DNA of 64,000 nucleotides from Capillidium heterosporum (lineage: Eukaryota > Entomophthoromycota > Entomophthoromycetes > Entomophthorales > Capillidiaceae). The translations under genes were made by a program, and so were the position numbers. The notes under the pieces were generated by a model. The model was not told where the DNA came from. It saw only the letters and a program-made list of their open reading frames with translations, and searched no databases. Every line of letters begins with the position of its first letter. The first letter of the stretch is position 1. Below, in pieces: positions 1-13,006 of the stretch. The stretch is taken from NCBI GenBank assembly GCA_016630905.1, contig WBMQ01000004.1, positions 1,302,001 through 1,366,000 on the forward strand, read 5' to 3'.

Positions 1-1905
1 GGATACAGGTTTTCAGCATTACTCAGTTTGGAAAGAAGGTTATTCGTAATTACTTTAAGACAGCTTGAAGCTATTGGATGGAAGCTGTAAAAAATTCTCG
101 AGGAAAAGAATGTGATGTCATTGAATTTGACAAAGTGGCACTAGACTTATGGATAACGGACTAAAATTTCATTTCCTTCAAGGTTGGATAAAAGGAAGAT
201 TATTATAGATTTAGTACAATTATTAATTAAATTCACCCCAGCTTTTCGAAGAAGTAACGGGTTAAAGCAGAAGCTTTTGGAAGGACAACCTCTCGATAAC
301 TTACATCAACGAGCTTTGTAAGGAAGATTGAAACCACTCAAGACGAGTCACGCTTCACTACTATAAATTGGAGCAGGCGCCAACCTTTTATCTCAACTCT
401 ATTACTTCAAAACAAATAGCTTTATAAACAGCCTATAGCCAAGTTTGAGAAAACTTTTACTCAGTTCCCCTTTATATTTGAACAGATAGCTGAAAACTTA
501 AAATACGACTTTACCAACTTTTATCTTTGCGAGAACGATTAGTCTGAGCTTATGATGGGTCCACTGGAAAGCACTGGTTCGGTTGAGTTGATGTACGAAC
601 GATGTTTACATTTAATTAAGGGCACCAGAAAGTTGCTACAAACTATCACAGCAAGCTACAAAACATCTTCAACTTCAACAAATCACTTAGCTGGAGAGTA
701 TATGTTTTCGAATTTAGTGCCAGCCTTTTCTTTACAGTTAGAGTTGTATGGCTTGTACATGCAGGTAACATAGCATAAATTTGTCTACTTCTAAACTCGA
801 GTGCTCTTTTATTTAGAGTAGCAGAAGGTCTTTTCCAACAGTTGAGCCAAAGAGTTTAACAGATGCGCCTCAAAGGGAAAGGCTGGAAGGATGGAGCCGA
901 TATACTTCAACACCAAATTTGGAATGTAAGCGACAATACATAGCCATCATCTACCCCTACCTAAGTAACTGGGTTCGACTACCACCAACCACCTTACAAG
1001 TTTGTCTGTCTGCGCTGAACCCAAATGACATTGATTCATTCAACAAAAAGCTCGTCCAGTGCCAGGATCTTATGGATAGCTTAGAAGCTCTATCCGAACT
1101 TATGAGCTTCGTCTTAAACCAATCCAGCTCAAAAGACGGCTTTGACACATCCAGTGAGATATCCTTCGAAGAGTTGGAGCTACCATTGGGCTATAACCCA
1201 TCGGAACTGAACTTCGACACCCACTCGGTAATAAGCGGGCTCAGTGAAGCCAGTGACTTCTTAGGTCAGTTTGAGACTCAGAGTTTACCCAACTCCGTTC
1301 ACTCGGAGATGCACCGAAAGTGACGACAATTAACTGTATCGATGCTGTCATTGGAACCTTACCCGACCGTACCATACATCCCCAGTGTAGGTCCTACAAA
1401 CTCGAGTGGTGCTCGGTCGCAGCGACACCGCTCCTCAATAACCTCACCGTCGCGACACTCCAACCCCAAGTCGGTAGGTAAAGTCCTACCGGGGCCACGT
1501 AGGAGTCCCCGAAGTCGCTCAAACTCCAATGTACGATCGTTGACACGGTTAACCGAATTGAGCCACAACCACCTTCAGGGAGCCAACCACGTCCCCCTAC
1601 CCAAACTAACTGATGAAACTTCGGCCTTCATTCAGTCGACCTCTCACAAGCTTGGTCAGGGTATGACCTTGGTGAGGAAATCGCTTCAACGCCTAGAAAA
1701 TTTAGAGCGATGTGTAGACGACGTACTACAACTCAAAATGAAACCGAGGGAGATCAGGTCCACCAAAGGCAATCCTCAAATTACAAATAACGAATCTTCC
1801 ATTAGTGGTTGGTTCAGTAACGTATATAGTTCCCTCCTCACTTCGAAATCGAGCCGCAGTTCTCCGGACAGTAGTTCGTGTAACTTGGATACCCTGCTCT
1901 TCTAA
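1..1905 (+). pseudogene. unrecognised gene, partial at the window edge, with several in-frame stops
   Basis: Coding-like sequence runs from the left edge to TAA at 1903-1905. The best part joins 552-764 to 817-1905 across a clean 52-base intron (765-816, GTAACA...TTTAG). Codons 817-1902 form one frame, broken once by TGA at 1321-1323. Upstream, the frame continues before 552 but is broken by TAG at 541, and the stretch 181-440 reads as protein only with stops at 319, 364 and 436 and a shift near 440. The readable protein has a helical N-terminal part (LMYERCLHLIKGTRKLLQ), a low-complexity serine/arginine/proline middle (about 1390-1560) and a helical C-terminus. I do not recognise the family. 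Either a decaying gene or one hit by base errors; the preserved frame around 1321 argues that the loss is recent. Confidence 0.45.
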
Positions 1906-2143
1906 AATTGCTGCTAACCTTGTCTGTCTCTTAAATAAAACTAACCTTGTTCTGAGATAGCTTAGTAACTGTTATTATACTTTCTATTTTTAATTATTTA
2001 AAATGCGATAGATATCTAGATACTGTATCTAGTGATAAGCTTACATACATAATATGCTAAATCCATATAAGTTTAATTAATCAATCTTCATTAGATACCA
2101 TACTCAATTTTGAGTACAATACTATCTTTTATTATTATCTCTA

Positions 2144-2628
2144 TCAACATCTCCCATCCTTAGGCCCAGTTTTATACCTCTCATCCAATCTATTACAATC
2201 GAACAATGGTTTTCCCAATGACTTGTTGACTTTGTTATGAAAGTTACACAGCCACAGGCCTACCTCCTCTTTACTGTTTACATTGGGTTTATCGGCTTTA
2301 AGGACTCCTTGCATATGGTTCGCACATGGCTTGCAAGGGTAAAGTTTGGAAACCGATTGAATTAGATTAGTCATGGCTTCCTTTTCGGCTTCAGTAGGTT
2401 TTGTGGGGTAGTAAGCGGCTGTCGTATGTAGGAATAGCCAAGTGCCATTACCTAGTTGAGTCTTGTTGGGCGGGCAGTCTAACTCTTTAGCTGGGGTTGA
2501 GATTGTAGTTTTATTTGCAGTTGTGCTTTTATTGGTAGCTGTGGATTTCTTCAGTGGTGCTTTCTTCCAACTTTGAAAGTCATCACATACGGTGCAAGGT
2601 GGCTCATTAGTCTCTTTAACAATGACTT
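2144..2628 (-). CDS. ERV1: Erv1/ALR-type FAD-linked sulfhydryl oxidase, 5' end not found
   Basis: Erv1 re-oxidises Mia40 in the mitochondrial intermembrane space and feeds electrons to cytochrome c; it binds FAD. The translated minus strand shows the family layout in order: an N-terminal CxxC with following DFQSW (like the CRACVDF region of human ALR), DCPP, LGNGTWLFLH with the FAD-contacting W and H, YYPTKP, the catalytic pair YPCKPC, the HNKVN motif with LGKP, FDC, and a final DERYKTGPKDGRC. No stop interrupts this 160-residue stretch. An acceptor-like TTAG precedes 2628, so one more exon should lie upstream. However, the minus strand has no ATG between 2629 and about 2900, where the divergent PPR gene begins. 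The family assignment is firm; the start is unresolved. Confidence 0.85.
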
Positions 2629-2904
2629 CTAAGCTCTAATCCTTTGGGATGTTGGTTTTCGAAAGTAAATGGATGATGATGTTCAAAACTTTTGTAACCT
2701 TTTAAACTATTCGGAGCTTCGGGCGAAATAATTAAGCAATAATCTTAAAGAGCTTAGTAAAATAGTTCGATTTCCACTTATTTTTAAACTTCCTGCTAAA
2801 CTATTACACAATTTAATTTGATTTGGATGGTTTGTTTAGAATTTTAATGATTTACTTTTTAGAAAATTTTAGTTCGGGGTAACGTATTGACCGCAAAGAC
2901 CAGG

Positions 2905-5535
2905 ATGAAGCTTCAACTGAGGAATTTGAATTACAAATCAATCCAGCCAACTATACGCCAGCTGACAAGCCAAGTACAGTTCGAAAGGCAGCCTACCAAA
3001 ATAAATCAACTGTTGCATGAACTGAAAGAATTAGAACATGAACCTAACAACCAACTGCTAACGCAGCTCGACTACCAACTTCGAAGAGGGACCTGCGACG
3101 AAGTCTACCAAACATTTAAAAAGTTGGAGGCGAACAACATCAATTTAAGCTCGAACCAGATTGACCGCATACTAAGTAAACTAAAGTTTAGCAGAAACGA
3201 GGATAGAGTGGAACGAGTATTGGAGGTATTAAATTTCAACAAATTGGAACAGACCAACTTCAGTCTATCGATACTCTTTTACAGTTTAGCTTCCACATTT
3301 CGATTTGAAGAGTCCAAGTTAGTTTTAACCAACTCCAAAGAAGCCGGGAATAGCTTACCGACCTATAGTCAAATATATTTAATCAAATACCTGCTGTTGA
3401 GACATAGAACCTTGTCTGGGGTAAGGCTCTTCAAGAACCTGTCACAACAGAACCTGTTTAGGAGAAACGGTCGAGATGTTGAAGAGATTGTCACCGATTC
3501 CGACCTCGAAAGGATCCAACTAATTCTATTGGAAGGATTTATGATGCGAGGGGATTTTGCCAACTTAATAGAGCTGTTCTGGGAAGTCGTGAACAAGGGT
3601 AGTAAGGTTCCTATAAGGTTAGTAGAAAAACTCTTGATAGCTCTGTGTAACGGTAACAAGTTGGTCGACTGTTTGGAAATTCTAAGTTACTTGAAGGTCA
3701 ACGGTATAAGGTTGAGGTTGAGCACCTATTTCAGGGTTATGGATCGGTTGAACAACATCAAAAAATTCGAAGATACAATAAAGATATATAATGGCCTGCT
3801 CGATGTGATGAACGAGGAATCCAAGGTTGATCTAAAGTTAAAGATGCGGCTTCTGATAGTTGAGGCTTATCTAGGACTGGGGGATACGACGCAAGCTGCC
3901 GAGATTTTCAAGGACATCAAAAGCGATACCTACTATGTGGAGAACAAGGAATATTTTGATCAGTTCAATCTTCGAATCCAATTGAAGTTGCGGTGCCTAA
4001 GTGGTTCTGATCAAGCTGCTGATCTACAGCTGTACAGCGAGGGCAAGGAAGCACAATTGAGCCAGATAATGGAACTCTATTTGAGGTTTGACGGATTGGA
4101 TAAGGCCGAGGAACTCTTTGCATCGATCTTGGGCGACAAGCAGTTTCATCAGATACCTACCAAAGTGTACAATGCCCTGCTGAAAGGCTACCTGAACCAA
4201 AAGCCGGAGCAGTTCCTGTGGTTGTATGATCTTATAATGAACGGTAAGATTCAGTGCGACGCTATGACCTACGAGTTTATGTTCAAGATTTTGGCCTCGG
4301 CATCCTACCAGGGTGCTAAGCCTGATGTAAAAGGTTCTAATGAAGAGATGGTGCATGACATTGATGTCATCGATAATGATGCTGCAACAGGCTATATTAA
4401 TAAAGTGAGTTTTGACGAAGAGGTAATTAGCAGCAATGCTATTGATAACGGCGTTGGCATAAATTTGGGAGATATGGTCAGCAACCTGTACCAATAACTG
4501 CGATTTGAGGAGTTCAACTCAACCTTAAACACATCCAAGTATGCCATGGTCACCCTAACCTACCTGAAACGGTATGGGCTCATCAACTAAATGCTCATCC
4601 ACTGTATTGAGGTGGACACTTACCCCACCGCAGATATTATCAACTTGATCTTAAGAGAATTACTCCACCTGGACCGGATTGAGGATGCCCTGGACCTACT
4701 GCACCAGTTGACCAGTTCCTCAGTCACTCCCAAGCTCAAGAACTTCACCTATGTCATCCAGTATCTCATCAAGAACAACCGCATGTCGGACGTGGACAAA
4801 TTGTACGCGATGATGGTGCAACTTAAGGTAAAGCCTGGCTTACAGCTAATGACGCGCATCATCAAGGGGTATCTGGATTGTCACGAGCTGATGCAGTGCC
4901 TGACCTATTATCGCAAGCTCAAACCTCTACAACTGGAACCAGATAGCGTGCTCATCGCCATCATGACCCAAGCATTGGTACGTAGCAGACAGTTCACCGA
5001 TCCCAAGACTTTGGTCGAGTCCATACCCATGAACAACCTCCCCATCGATGTCGTCAACCTAACGGCATTAGTAGGCCCTCACCTCATCCGCACCGGTTCC
5101 AACGATTTGGAACATTTCATGAAATATGTTGCCAGTTTCGATATCCAACCAGATAGCAAGCTATACATCGCCCTCATCCAGGCCCTCATCTCCAAGACTA
5201 CGTTGCGGGGCACTTGTATCTTTTTGATCAAGATTTGAGACAAACTAGAGCAATTCGATGAACCCATCGATTATCTCGTCATGCTGGCCAATCGTAAAGT
5301 CTCCAACCTAACTGCTATCGTCGAGTTTGTAGTTCGGCTTTACGAAGTTGGCTATACGATTGATCCTACCTACCTGGATAAATTGCTGCTCCTTTCTGAA
5401 AAGGAGGATCAGGATGAGCTCGTCAATGCTTTAACGATTCTCATGGACAAAGATAAGTATAGCAAGGATTTGGATTCAGAAAGTCCAGTTGTTGACGGTT
5501 CAGTAGATTCGAAGGAGATGCAAATAGAGAGCTAA
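2905..5535 (+). pseudogene. pentatricopeptide-repeat (PPR) protein, intronless, with three in-frame stop codons
   Basis: A single frame of 877 codons from ATG 2905 to TAA 5533-5535 encodes a helical-repeat protein with PPR-like units, for example around 4150-4290 (YNALLKGYLNQ, MTYEFMFKILA) and 4740-4960 (FTYVIQYLIKNNRMSDVDKLYAMM; LQLMTRIIKGYL). Fungal PPR proteins usually act on mitochondrial RNA; that role is inferred from the family. The frame is interrupted by TAA at 4495, TAA at 4588 and TGA at 5236, yet nothing shifts the frame. The codons between the stops (4498-4587 and 5239-5280) still look like protein. Each stop is one C-to-T step from CAA or CGA. Options are recent inactivation, sequence errors, or recoding. 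There are no introns, unlike most neighbours. Confidence 0.7.
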
Positions 5536-5950
5536 ATGGAATATAATTTAACCATTTAGTTTCATAGATTGGTTTAATTTGGGTTCGTTGAAACCCTTAT
5601 ATTTATATATTTGGAATAAAATAGATTGAAGTCAGATGTAATGGAATACAAAATTTAAATTTTGTTTATTTTTATGATTATATTTGAATAGTATAAATCA
5701 ACTCTCTCAAATCCTTGGTTAAGACTAGGTATATTGTCTAAGGGTTATAAAAGAAGTCCTCTATAGATTTGAAATCAATGCACATGAGTATCTAAGAAAT
5801 CTAACGGGAAGTATTGTATACAAGTTAGTGAACAGAGTAATTATATAACAGGTTAAATACATTGCAATAAGATATAAGAGTATAATAGTCAGAAATAAAA
5901 CACGTGTTACCAATAAATCAATAAAAATATAATTTATAATTTTCAAGCAA
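5536..5950. other. intergenic, convergent 3' ends
   Basis: AT-rich 3' flanks of the PPR gene (plus) and DAHP synthase (minus). AATAAA-like strings occur near 5615 and 5895-5930. I see no gene; the short minus ORF at 5761-5946 has hydrophobic AT-rich composition only. Confidence 0.6.
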
Positions 5951-7315
<1,365 letters not shown>

Positions 7316-7370
7316 GGTTAGTTTACTTTTGCTTTTGTCTTTTTTGATGGATTGTCGGGCACTCTTCCCT

Positions 7371-7377
7371 TTATATA
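7371..7377 (-). promoter_or_regulatory. TATA-like box of DAHP synthase
   Basis: On the minus strand this reads TATATAA, followed by AAGGG, about 56 bases before the ATG at 7315. Its position is what decides for the ATG at 7315 over the one at 7390. Confidence 0.45.
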
Positions 7378-7636
7378 GCTCACTTTTCAATCAGTGTCTC
7401 CTTTCTTTTCAAGATGAGTTACTTTGTGATGTATGATGCCTTCTTATCTCTTATCCTTTTTGATAAACAATTTGACCTCATCTGCGCATTTTGACGAGTA
7501 GCTTAATTTGATTTCAAATCCATCACCTTTCATGGATGGGATTGATCGGAATTGGCAGTTTTGGAATATCTAAATTTCAAAGAAATTTCTCGGTGAAAAA
7601 CTTCAAAAGTTATTTTTAGATGTTTGATAGTAAGGC

Positions 7637-7642
7637 TGACTC
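7637..7642 (+). promoter_or_regulatory. possible Gcn4/CPC1-type TGACTC site
   Basis: TGACTC lies about 320 bases upstream of the DAHP synthase start. Gcn4/CpcA factors bind this core and control aromatic amino acid genes in many fungi. A six-base match is weak evidence on its own. Confidence 0.2.
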
Positions 7643-8905
7643 GTCACCATCATTTAGAAGGCGGAATGGTATGCGATACTACAGCTATCCGCTGCTACAA
7701 ATGTGATTAATTTTGGTCTTTGTTCTCAAGGCAGTATTGATGAAGGTGGTAATATATGCACGGTAGGATTAATACAATTTTGGAAATATGGTTTCAACTA
7801 CTATACTACTTTATACCTATGTGCCTGTACTTTGCTGATTTTGTGACTGCTCATTATTACCTGTATAAAAAACGTGCTTTTAAGAATAACATACACTATT
7901 AGACCTAAATAAGAAAGCTTCGTCATAGAAAATAATTGAATAAATAATACAGGTCTTTTAAAATAGATACTATGAGTTGCAAACTTTTTGCTTACATTGT
8001 AAACATTTATCTAGATATACAGATACAAGTAAATGCTGCACCTTGCTATTAAGAAAAATGCAGATACATGCTTTTAGACTTATGGGTGGTATGGTGTATA
8101 ATTCATAAGTGTGTACGAATTCAAATTTGAATTTCAGATTTATGTGGTATTTCAAGTCGTTTCAGCAAATGTCCAAAACCGAAATAATTTGTTAGAAATC
8201 GCTCATATAGGTGATACTTAGACTTAGAAAACCTTGTAGCTTTCGCTTCTAATAGGAAATTCAATGTTACAAACATATATGTCAAATTAGCTCTTAGGCT
8301 AAGTTGGGTGTTGAACATCGGAACACTTTATTTTTCCGTAAGAAACCTACAATTTAGCTGCTACTGGACAGAGTATTTGGTAGCTAGGTAGTCAATATAC
8401 ATTAGTCTTAATAAAAACAGGGCTTGCCTACCTATATATTTTAAATATTCAATAAAGTACTTGTATACAATGCCAAACCAACTGTTTGATTTGTGTAACA
8501 ACCCCGGTTGTTACAGCTACTCTATTTAAATGCAATTAGTATGCATTAAGCTAGCAATTAAATAGGCTTTTCCCATCAATTCAATTATAAATAACTTTGC
8601 ACTATTCTATAAACTACAAATTAGTTTATATACAAAATAATTAGTATACTATTTTACAGTTTCTGTTACAACTAAGAAGTTATATAATCCAATATTAAGC
8701 TACTATACTAACTGTACAATTGCTTTGAAAATATATAGATACTAAATATCCTATTATTTAATTATACTAACTGTTCATTTTATAGATGACTGAGCATTTG
8801 GCTGGAAAATGTAACTTTATTCTACTAGCTTGAAAAAGTGGGCTTTGCATAAAATATTCAAAATGGATGATGCCTTCAAGGGAATTTAAAACAAAATATT
8901 GAAAT
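7643..8905. other. intergenic, no gene seen
   Basis: AT-rich sequence between DAHP synthase and the NmrA-like gene. Open frames at 7970-8318 on the minus strand are short, overlapping and unlike any family I know. No tRNA or other RNA gene was recognised. Confidence 0.55.
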
Positions 8906-9045
8906 TACTATTAGTAATTCCTAGTTGATGAATTGTATAGGTAGATTAATAATATCGACATTTAAGCTTACTATATACTATTAGTAATTCCTAGTTGATG
9001 AATTATATAGATAGATTAATAATATCGATATTTAAGCTTACTATA
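8906..9045 (+). repeat. two tandem copies of a 70-bp unit ending in the TATA box
   Basis: Bases 8906-8975 and 8976-9045 are the same 70-bp unit (starting TACTATTAGTAATTCC) with only a few differences. The last bases of the second copy form CTATAAATA; the matching place in the first copy reads CTATATAC. The array abuts the NmrA-like gene 65 bases upstream of its ATG, so the promoter itself was duplicated. Confidence 0.9.
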
Positions 9046-9048
9046 AAT
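9042..9048 (+). promoter_or_regulatory. TATA box of the NmrA-like gene
   Basis: TATAAAT, 63 bases upstream of the ATG at 9111, a usual spacing for a fungal TATA promoter with a short leader. Confidence 0.5.
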
Positions 9049-9110
9049 ACTGCAAAGGGATTCGAATCTTCAACAGAAAAAAGAAAATAAGCATTAAAAT
9101 ATCCCACAGC

Positions 9111-10004
9111 ATGACTCCACCCAACAATATTCATAAGACTACCGTTGCCGTAGCTGGTGACAGTGGTGGTGTCGGAAAGTACCTAGTACGTTCTCTCCTA
9201 GCTGAAGGCATTTACGATGCCAAGGTACTCAATCGATCTGACTCGACTGCTAATGCCGCTTACCAAGAGCTCAAAGATTTAGGAGCAACTTTTGTACCCG
9301 TTGACTATGCCTCGGTACCCAGCTTGATCGAAGCTCTTCAATATGTTGACATCGTCCTATGTATTTTCGGATTCAATGGTTTATTGGACAGTCAGTTGAA
9401 CTTGAAGCTTCCAAACAGGCCGGTGTTAAGAAATTTGTACCTTCCGAGTTTGGCGTTGCTAGTCTAGCTGACAAGTACGAAATCTATGCTAGTAAGAACC
9501 AAGTGCGTAAGGCTGTCGAGAATAGTGGGTTATATTATACATTCTACAACTGTGGGTTCTTTATCGGTCACCTCTTCCACGCTAGCCTTGACTTGGATCT
9601 TACTAAGGATGACATCAAAATCTTTGACAACGGTGATGCCAACATTTCCTTAACTTCTATTGAGGATGTTGCTAACTACGTCGCCAAGACACTTACCAAG
9701 CTGGAAACTCAAAACCGGGATGTTAATATTTTAGGTGAGACTACCTCCATCAACACCTATCAAGTTGGCTGAAAAATTGCGGGGTAAACCGTACAAGATA
9801 ACTCAAGTTCCTGAGGCTGAGATGGTAGCGTTATTGGAGAAGCCTATTTCTGAAAATCCTATTCAATATGTGTTGGCTACCCTTCGACTAGCCATCAGTA
9901 GGGGTGAGATCTTTATTGAAAAGGATTCCTTCGATCCTGAATTACCTGGCGATGAGTTTAAGACTTCGAAGGTGGAGGAGTTCATCAAGACGTTGTTTGT
10001 CTAG
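9111..10004 (+). pseudogene. NmrA-like / isoflavone-reductase-like NAD(P)-binding protein, two frameshifts
   Basis: The family consists of Rossmann-fold NAD(P)-binding proteins, often redox sensors or phenylpropanoid-reductase relatives. The N-terminal glycine-rich loop reads VAGDSGGVGKYLVRSLL (about residue 15). Then come VDIVLCIFG, the signature AGVKKFVPSEFG, a TFYNCGFF segment and a C-terminal AEKLRGKPYK part ending FIKTLFV. Three frames are needed: the first break is near 9400-9408, where LNL should run into EASKQAG, and the second near 9765-9770 (INTYQ to LAEKL). No GT-AG intron fits either point, since coding sequence continues right up to both. Single-base losses would explain both. 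Either a young pseudogene or two indel errors; codon use and sequence are otherwise well kept. Confidence 0.75.
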
Positions 10005-12127
10005 TAAATTTTAGCTTAAAGCTGGTATTTATATATATATTATTAGTAATTTTGTATTTAATTTAGTTTTTATTTTTGCTTTATGTTGGTTATATTTGAG
10101 TGTACTTTTCTGTATTAGTTCTACATTTTCCAAATGCAAGTTGGCACAGTTTCGCTAAATTTTAGCAGGTCTGTTAATTATATCCGAGGGTTTCGGCCAA
10201 AGGTGGATCGGGTCTTTATAATTGAAACTGAAGTAAATCGTTTATAGTATAAAATGAAGTGCCTACAATTAATTGCAGCCTAAGAACTTTGAAGTTTACG
10301 CAACAATCTTCGCCAAAAATGTAGCTCACATCGACTAACAATATATTAAAGTGTATTGGAAAGAGATAAAGTTATACGGGTAACACAGCATAAAAGATGA
10401 AAATTACCTTGGCTTTATAAGACACAATAAATTTTTTGATTTTACTATCCCCGTACCTCTTACCCGCCTTAAGCCTCCATTTACCTGGCCTTAAACCTAG
10501 TGCTAAGGAACTTACAAGTAGATAATTTAGCTCAGCATTCCCAGATTCCTTAGCATATCTAAATTCCAGCTCAAATTAGAAACGTAGTCGTAAATGGCAC
10601 TCATGCCAACCCAATTTCCCTTCTGCAACATACCCTCCTCAAGCGTACCAAAAAGGACGACAAGCTCAAATGTGGTAATCCGTTCTGTGACAGAATACCA
10701 GAAAAACATAAAAAAAGAACACAGAGGAATTTCCGAACTTATAATAGGTAGGACTATAGACCTGCAGCCATGTTCCACAAGGGATATAAGGAGGTTACGA
10801 GTAAGCCTACTACATGAAAGGCAGAAAAGTTAAATAAGAAATAATAAGATCGAACTATTGTCTATAAACGCTGAAAATACTAGGGACCGGCGTAGTGCCA
10901 GCTGTAGAATACTGAATTCAAGTTGGATAAATACCTTACCAGTTCCAAAATATATATATGAAATAGATAGAGCCATACTATAATTTTGCTTATTTTTCAA
11001 TTTAACCTTCTTATCTCATTATGTTTACATATTTTATTGATTGAAAGCACGATGGTAGTACGGATATGTAAATATTTTATATAGAATCGACAGCTTTTGA
11101 CAGAATTTGCTAGTAATGTCGATGCTGATAAAGCACTTCAAAGGTAATGGGAAATGGGGTAATTTTAGTTGCGACACTAATGCCCTAAAGTACCTTTAGT
11201 GGCTATAACATGATGGCTTTAAAGGGATATTACCTTGGCTGAAAGCTAACTTTAATAAGACATATTCGAATCGATCCTTTTCAAACGGATATATTGAGCT
11301 AATATATTGGAATCGAAATTTTTTTAAGAGATACCTAAATTGCAAAATAGAGGTGGTATGAAGACGGAGTTAAAGAATTAGGCAATATTGTTTTGAGACT
11401 TATAAAGGTTTGGGGACTATATAAGAATATACCTTTAAACCTAATTACAAGCTTGTAAACTTTGATATCCTTTTATGTGAATAAGGTATTTATACTTTGA
11501 TATTTTGGATTTGTATGTCCCATCGCTGCAAGGAGTTTCACTTTGCTTATATTTAGAGGATTCTTAGAACGGTCATCCGATAGATCTAGCACTACAATAT
11601 CTTGAAATAGTTAGAATGCTATTTACAAGAATATATATTTCGAATATGTCTAGTTAAAGTACTGATAAAATTTCCTTTTTAGATTAAGTCGCCTCTCTAT
11701 ATAGGAATTTCAATTATAACTTTGGATATTATTTCGTTACAAAACCATGCTTATCTTAATTTTAAATTGGTGTTAACTTTTATTAACCAAATCCTAAATC
11801 TTTGCAGTAAAGCTTACCTAAACGCTATTAGAGCTTGATACAATGACCATCAAATTAAAGTAAAACTCACCAAGTATAAAACGCTATATATTGTAGATAT
11901 TGGCCTAAGCGTACAAATAGGAGACACCTTTATATATTCGAGTATGCTGTATGGTAATATAAACTACTTTAATTGGCAACATATATTGGCTAGCGAAACT
12001 TAATATATTATATGTATATATTTAAAATTTTGATAATTTATTTCGATGGTAGTTTTACTACATGGTTTACTGAAGTGTAGGTATTAGATGTGAGATCTGT
12101 AACAAAATAAAAGCGCAAGTCAATTGT
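10005..12127. other. gene-poor interval between the two NmrA copies
   Basis: About 2.1 kb of AT-rich DNA. The ORF pair at 10527-10833 (opposite strands, 83 and 79 codons) is the only open stretch; it matches no family I know and is probably chance. Poly-A/T runs and short TA tracts are common. Confidence 0.5.
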
Positions 12128-13006
12128 CCTTAGCTAACAGCATCTTGATAAAACCCTTCACCTTCAATGGTTGAAATCATTATCAACAAACCTGTTGTTC
12201 AAATTACCATTAGAAATTTTTGTTTGACCTCTATTTATAGCTAAAAAAATTAAGATATAGATATCCTCAAAGAATTTTTCAGGTGCGTTTATACCTAACA
12301 TTACCAAGACCTCGGCCTCCAAAACTCTAGTTACTTGGTACGATTTCCCCCGAATTTTCTCGGCTGATTTTACAATAGTATTTATGGAATTATCTCTTCT
12401 ATAACATTTAGGTTGCGACTCTTTGTTTCTGGTTTTGTCAGCATTTTGGCGACGTAGCTAGCGACATCCTCGATGAAAGTTAACGAAAGTTTGATGCCGC
12501 CATCACCAATAACTATAATGTTATCTTTAGTTAGGTCTAAGTTGTAAGTCGAGATGAAGCATCGTTCCATAAAAAATCGTTATTGTAGTAGGTGTATTCA
12601 AGTTCTGAGGCTTGGATCGTTTTGCGTATTTTAGCTTGTTCTTAAAGGTCTCGTATTGGGAAGCTTCATCGTTGGTAACGTATTTGCTAAGGACGAATTT
12701 ACTAATGTTTGCAGCTTTGTAGGCTTAGATTAGGCTGAGCTGGTTATCGAGTAGATCTCTGAATCCAAAAGCACATAGACAATGTCGACACCTTGAAGAG
12801 ATTCTGTTAGGCTGATTGAAGTGTAGTTGATGGGATCATTGTCACGCTTTGAGCTTTAAATTCTTAGTGCAGGGAGGTAATAGATGAAGGATTTTTAGTT
12901 TGTAGGTCTTTTGGGTTAGCAAAGCACGTACTAGATGCTTGCTAAAGCCGCTGGTACCACCAGATACGGCAACGATGATGAGTTGGGAGTTAATAGGTAG
13001 AGTCAT
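12128..13006 (-). pseudogene. decayed second NmrA-like copy
   Basis: The minus strand from ATG 13006 aligns along its whole length with the copy at 9111-10004. It reads IIVAVSGGTSG for the nucleotide-binding loop, VDIV, then a region matching LDLDLTKDDIKIF and TSIEDVANYVAKTLTKLET (here DLTKDNIIVIGDGG and FIEDVASYVAKMLTKPET), and a C-terminus like AEKLRGKPYK. Several stops and shifts break it, for example after residue 50 and around 12600-12780. It faces the other copy (convergent arrangement), about 2.1 kb away. It cannot make a full protein. Confidence 0.8.

Noticed and set aside
2905-5535. Reassigned stop codons (alternative nuclear code)
   Set aside because: Intact conserved genes in the same window end at the expected place with TAA (eL14, Bet3, formin), TAG (Tim23, RFC3, CorA) and TGA (XPG, rhomboid, INTS4), and contain none of these inside.
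10527-10833. Opposed ORFs of about 80 codons as a gene
   Set aside because: No conserved motif, no splice continuation, and both strands are equally open, which is typical of chance in this composition.
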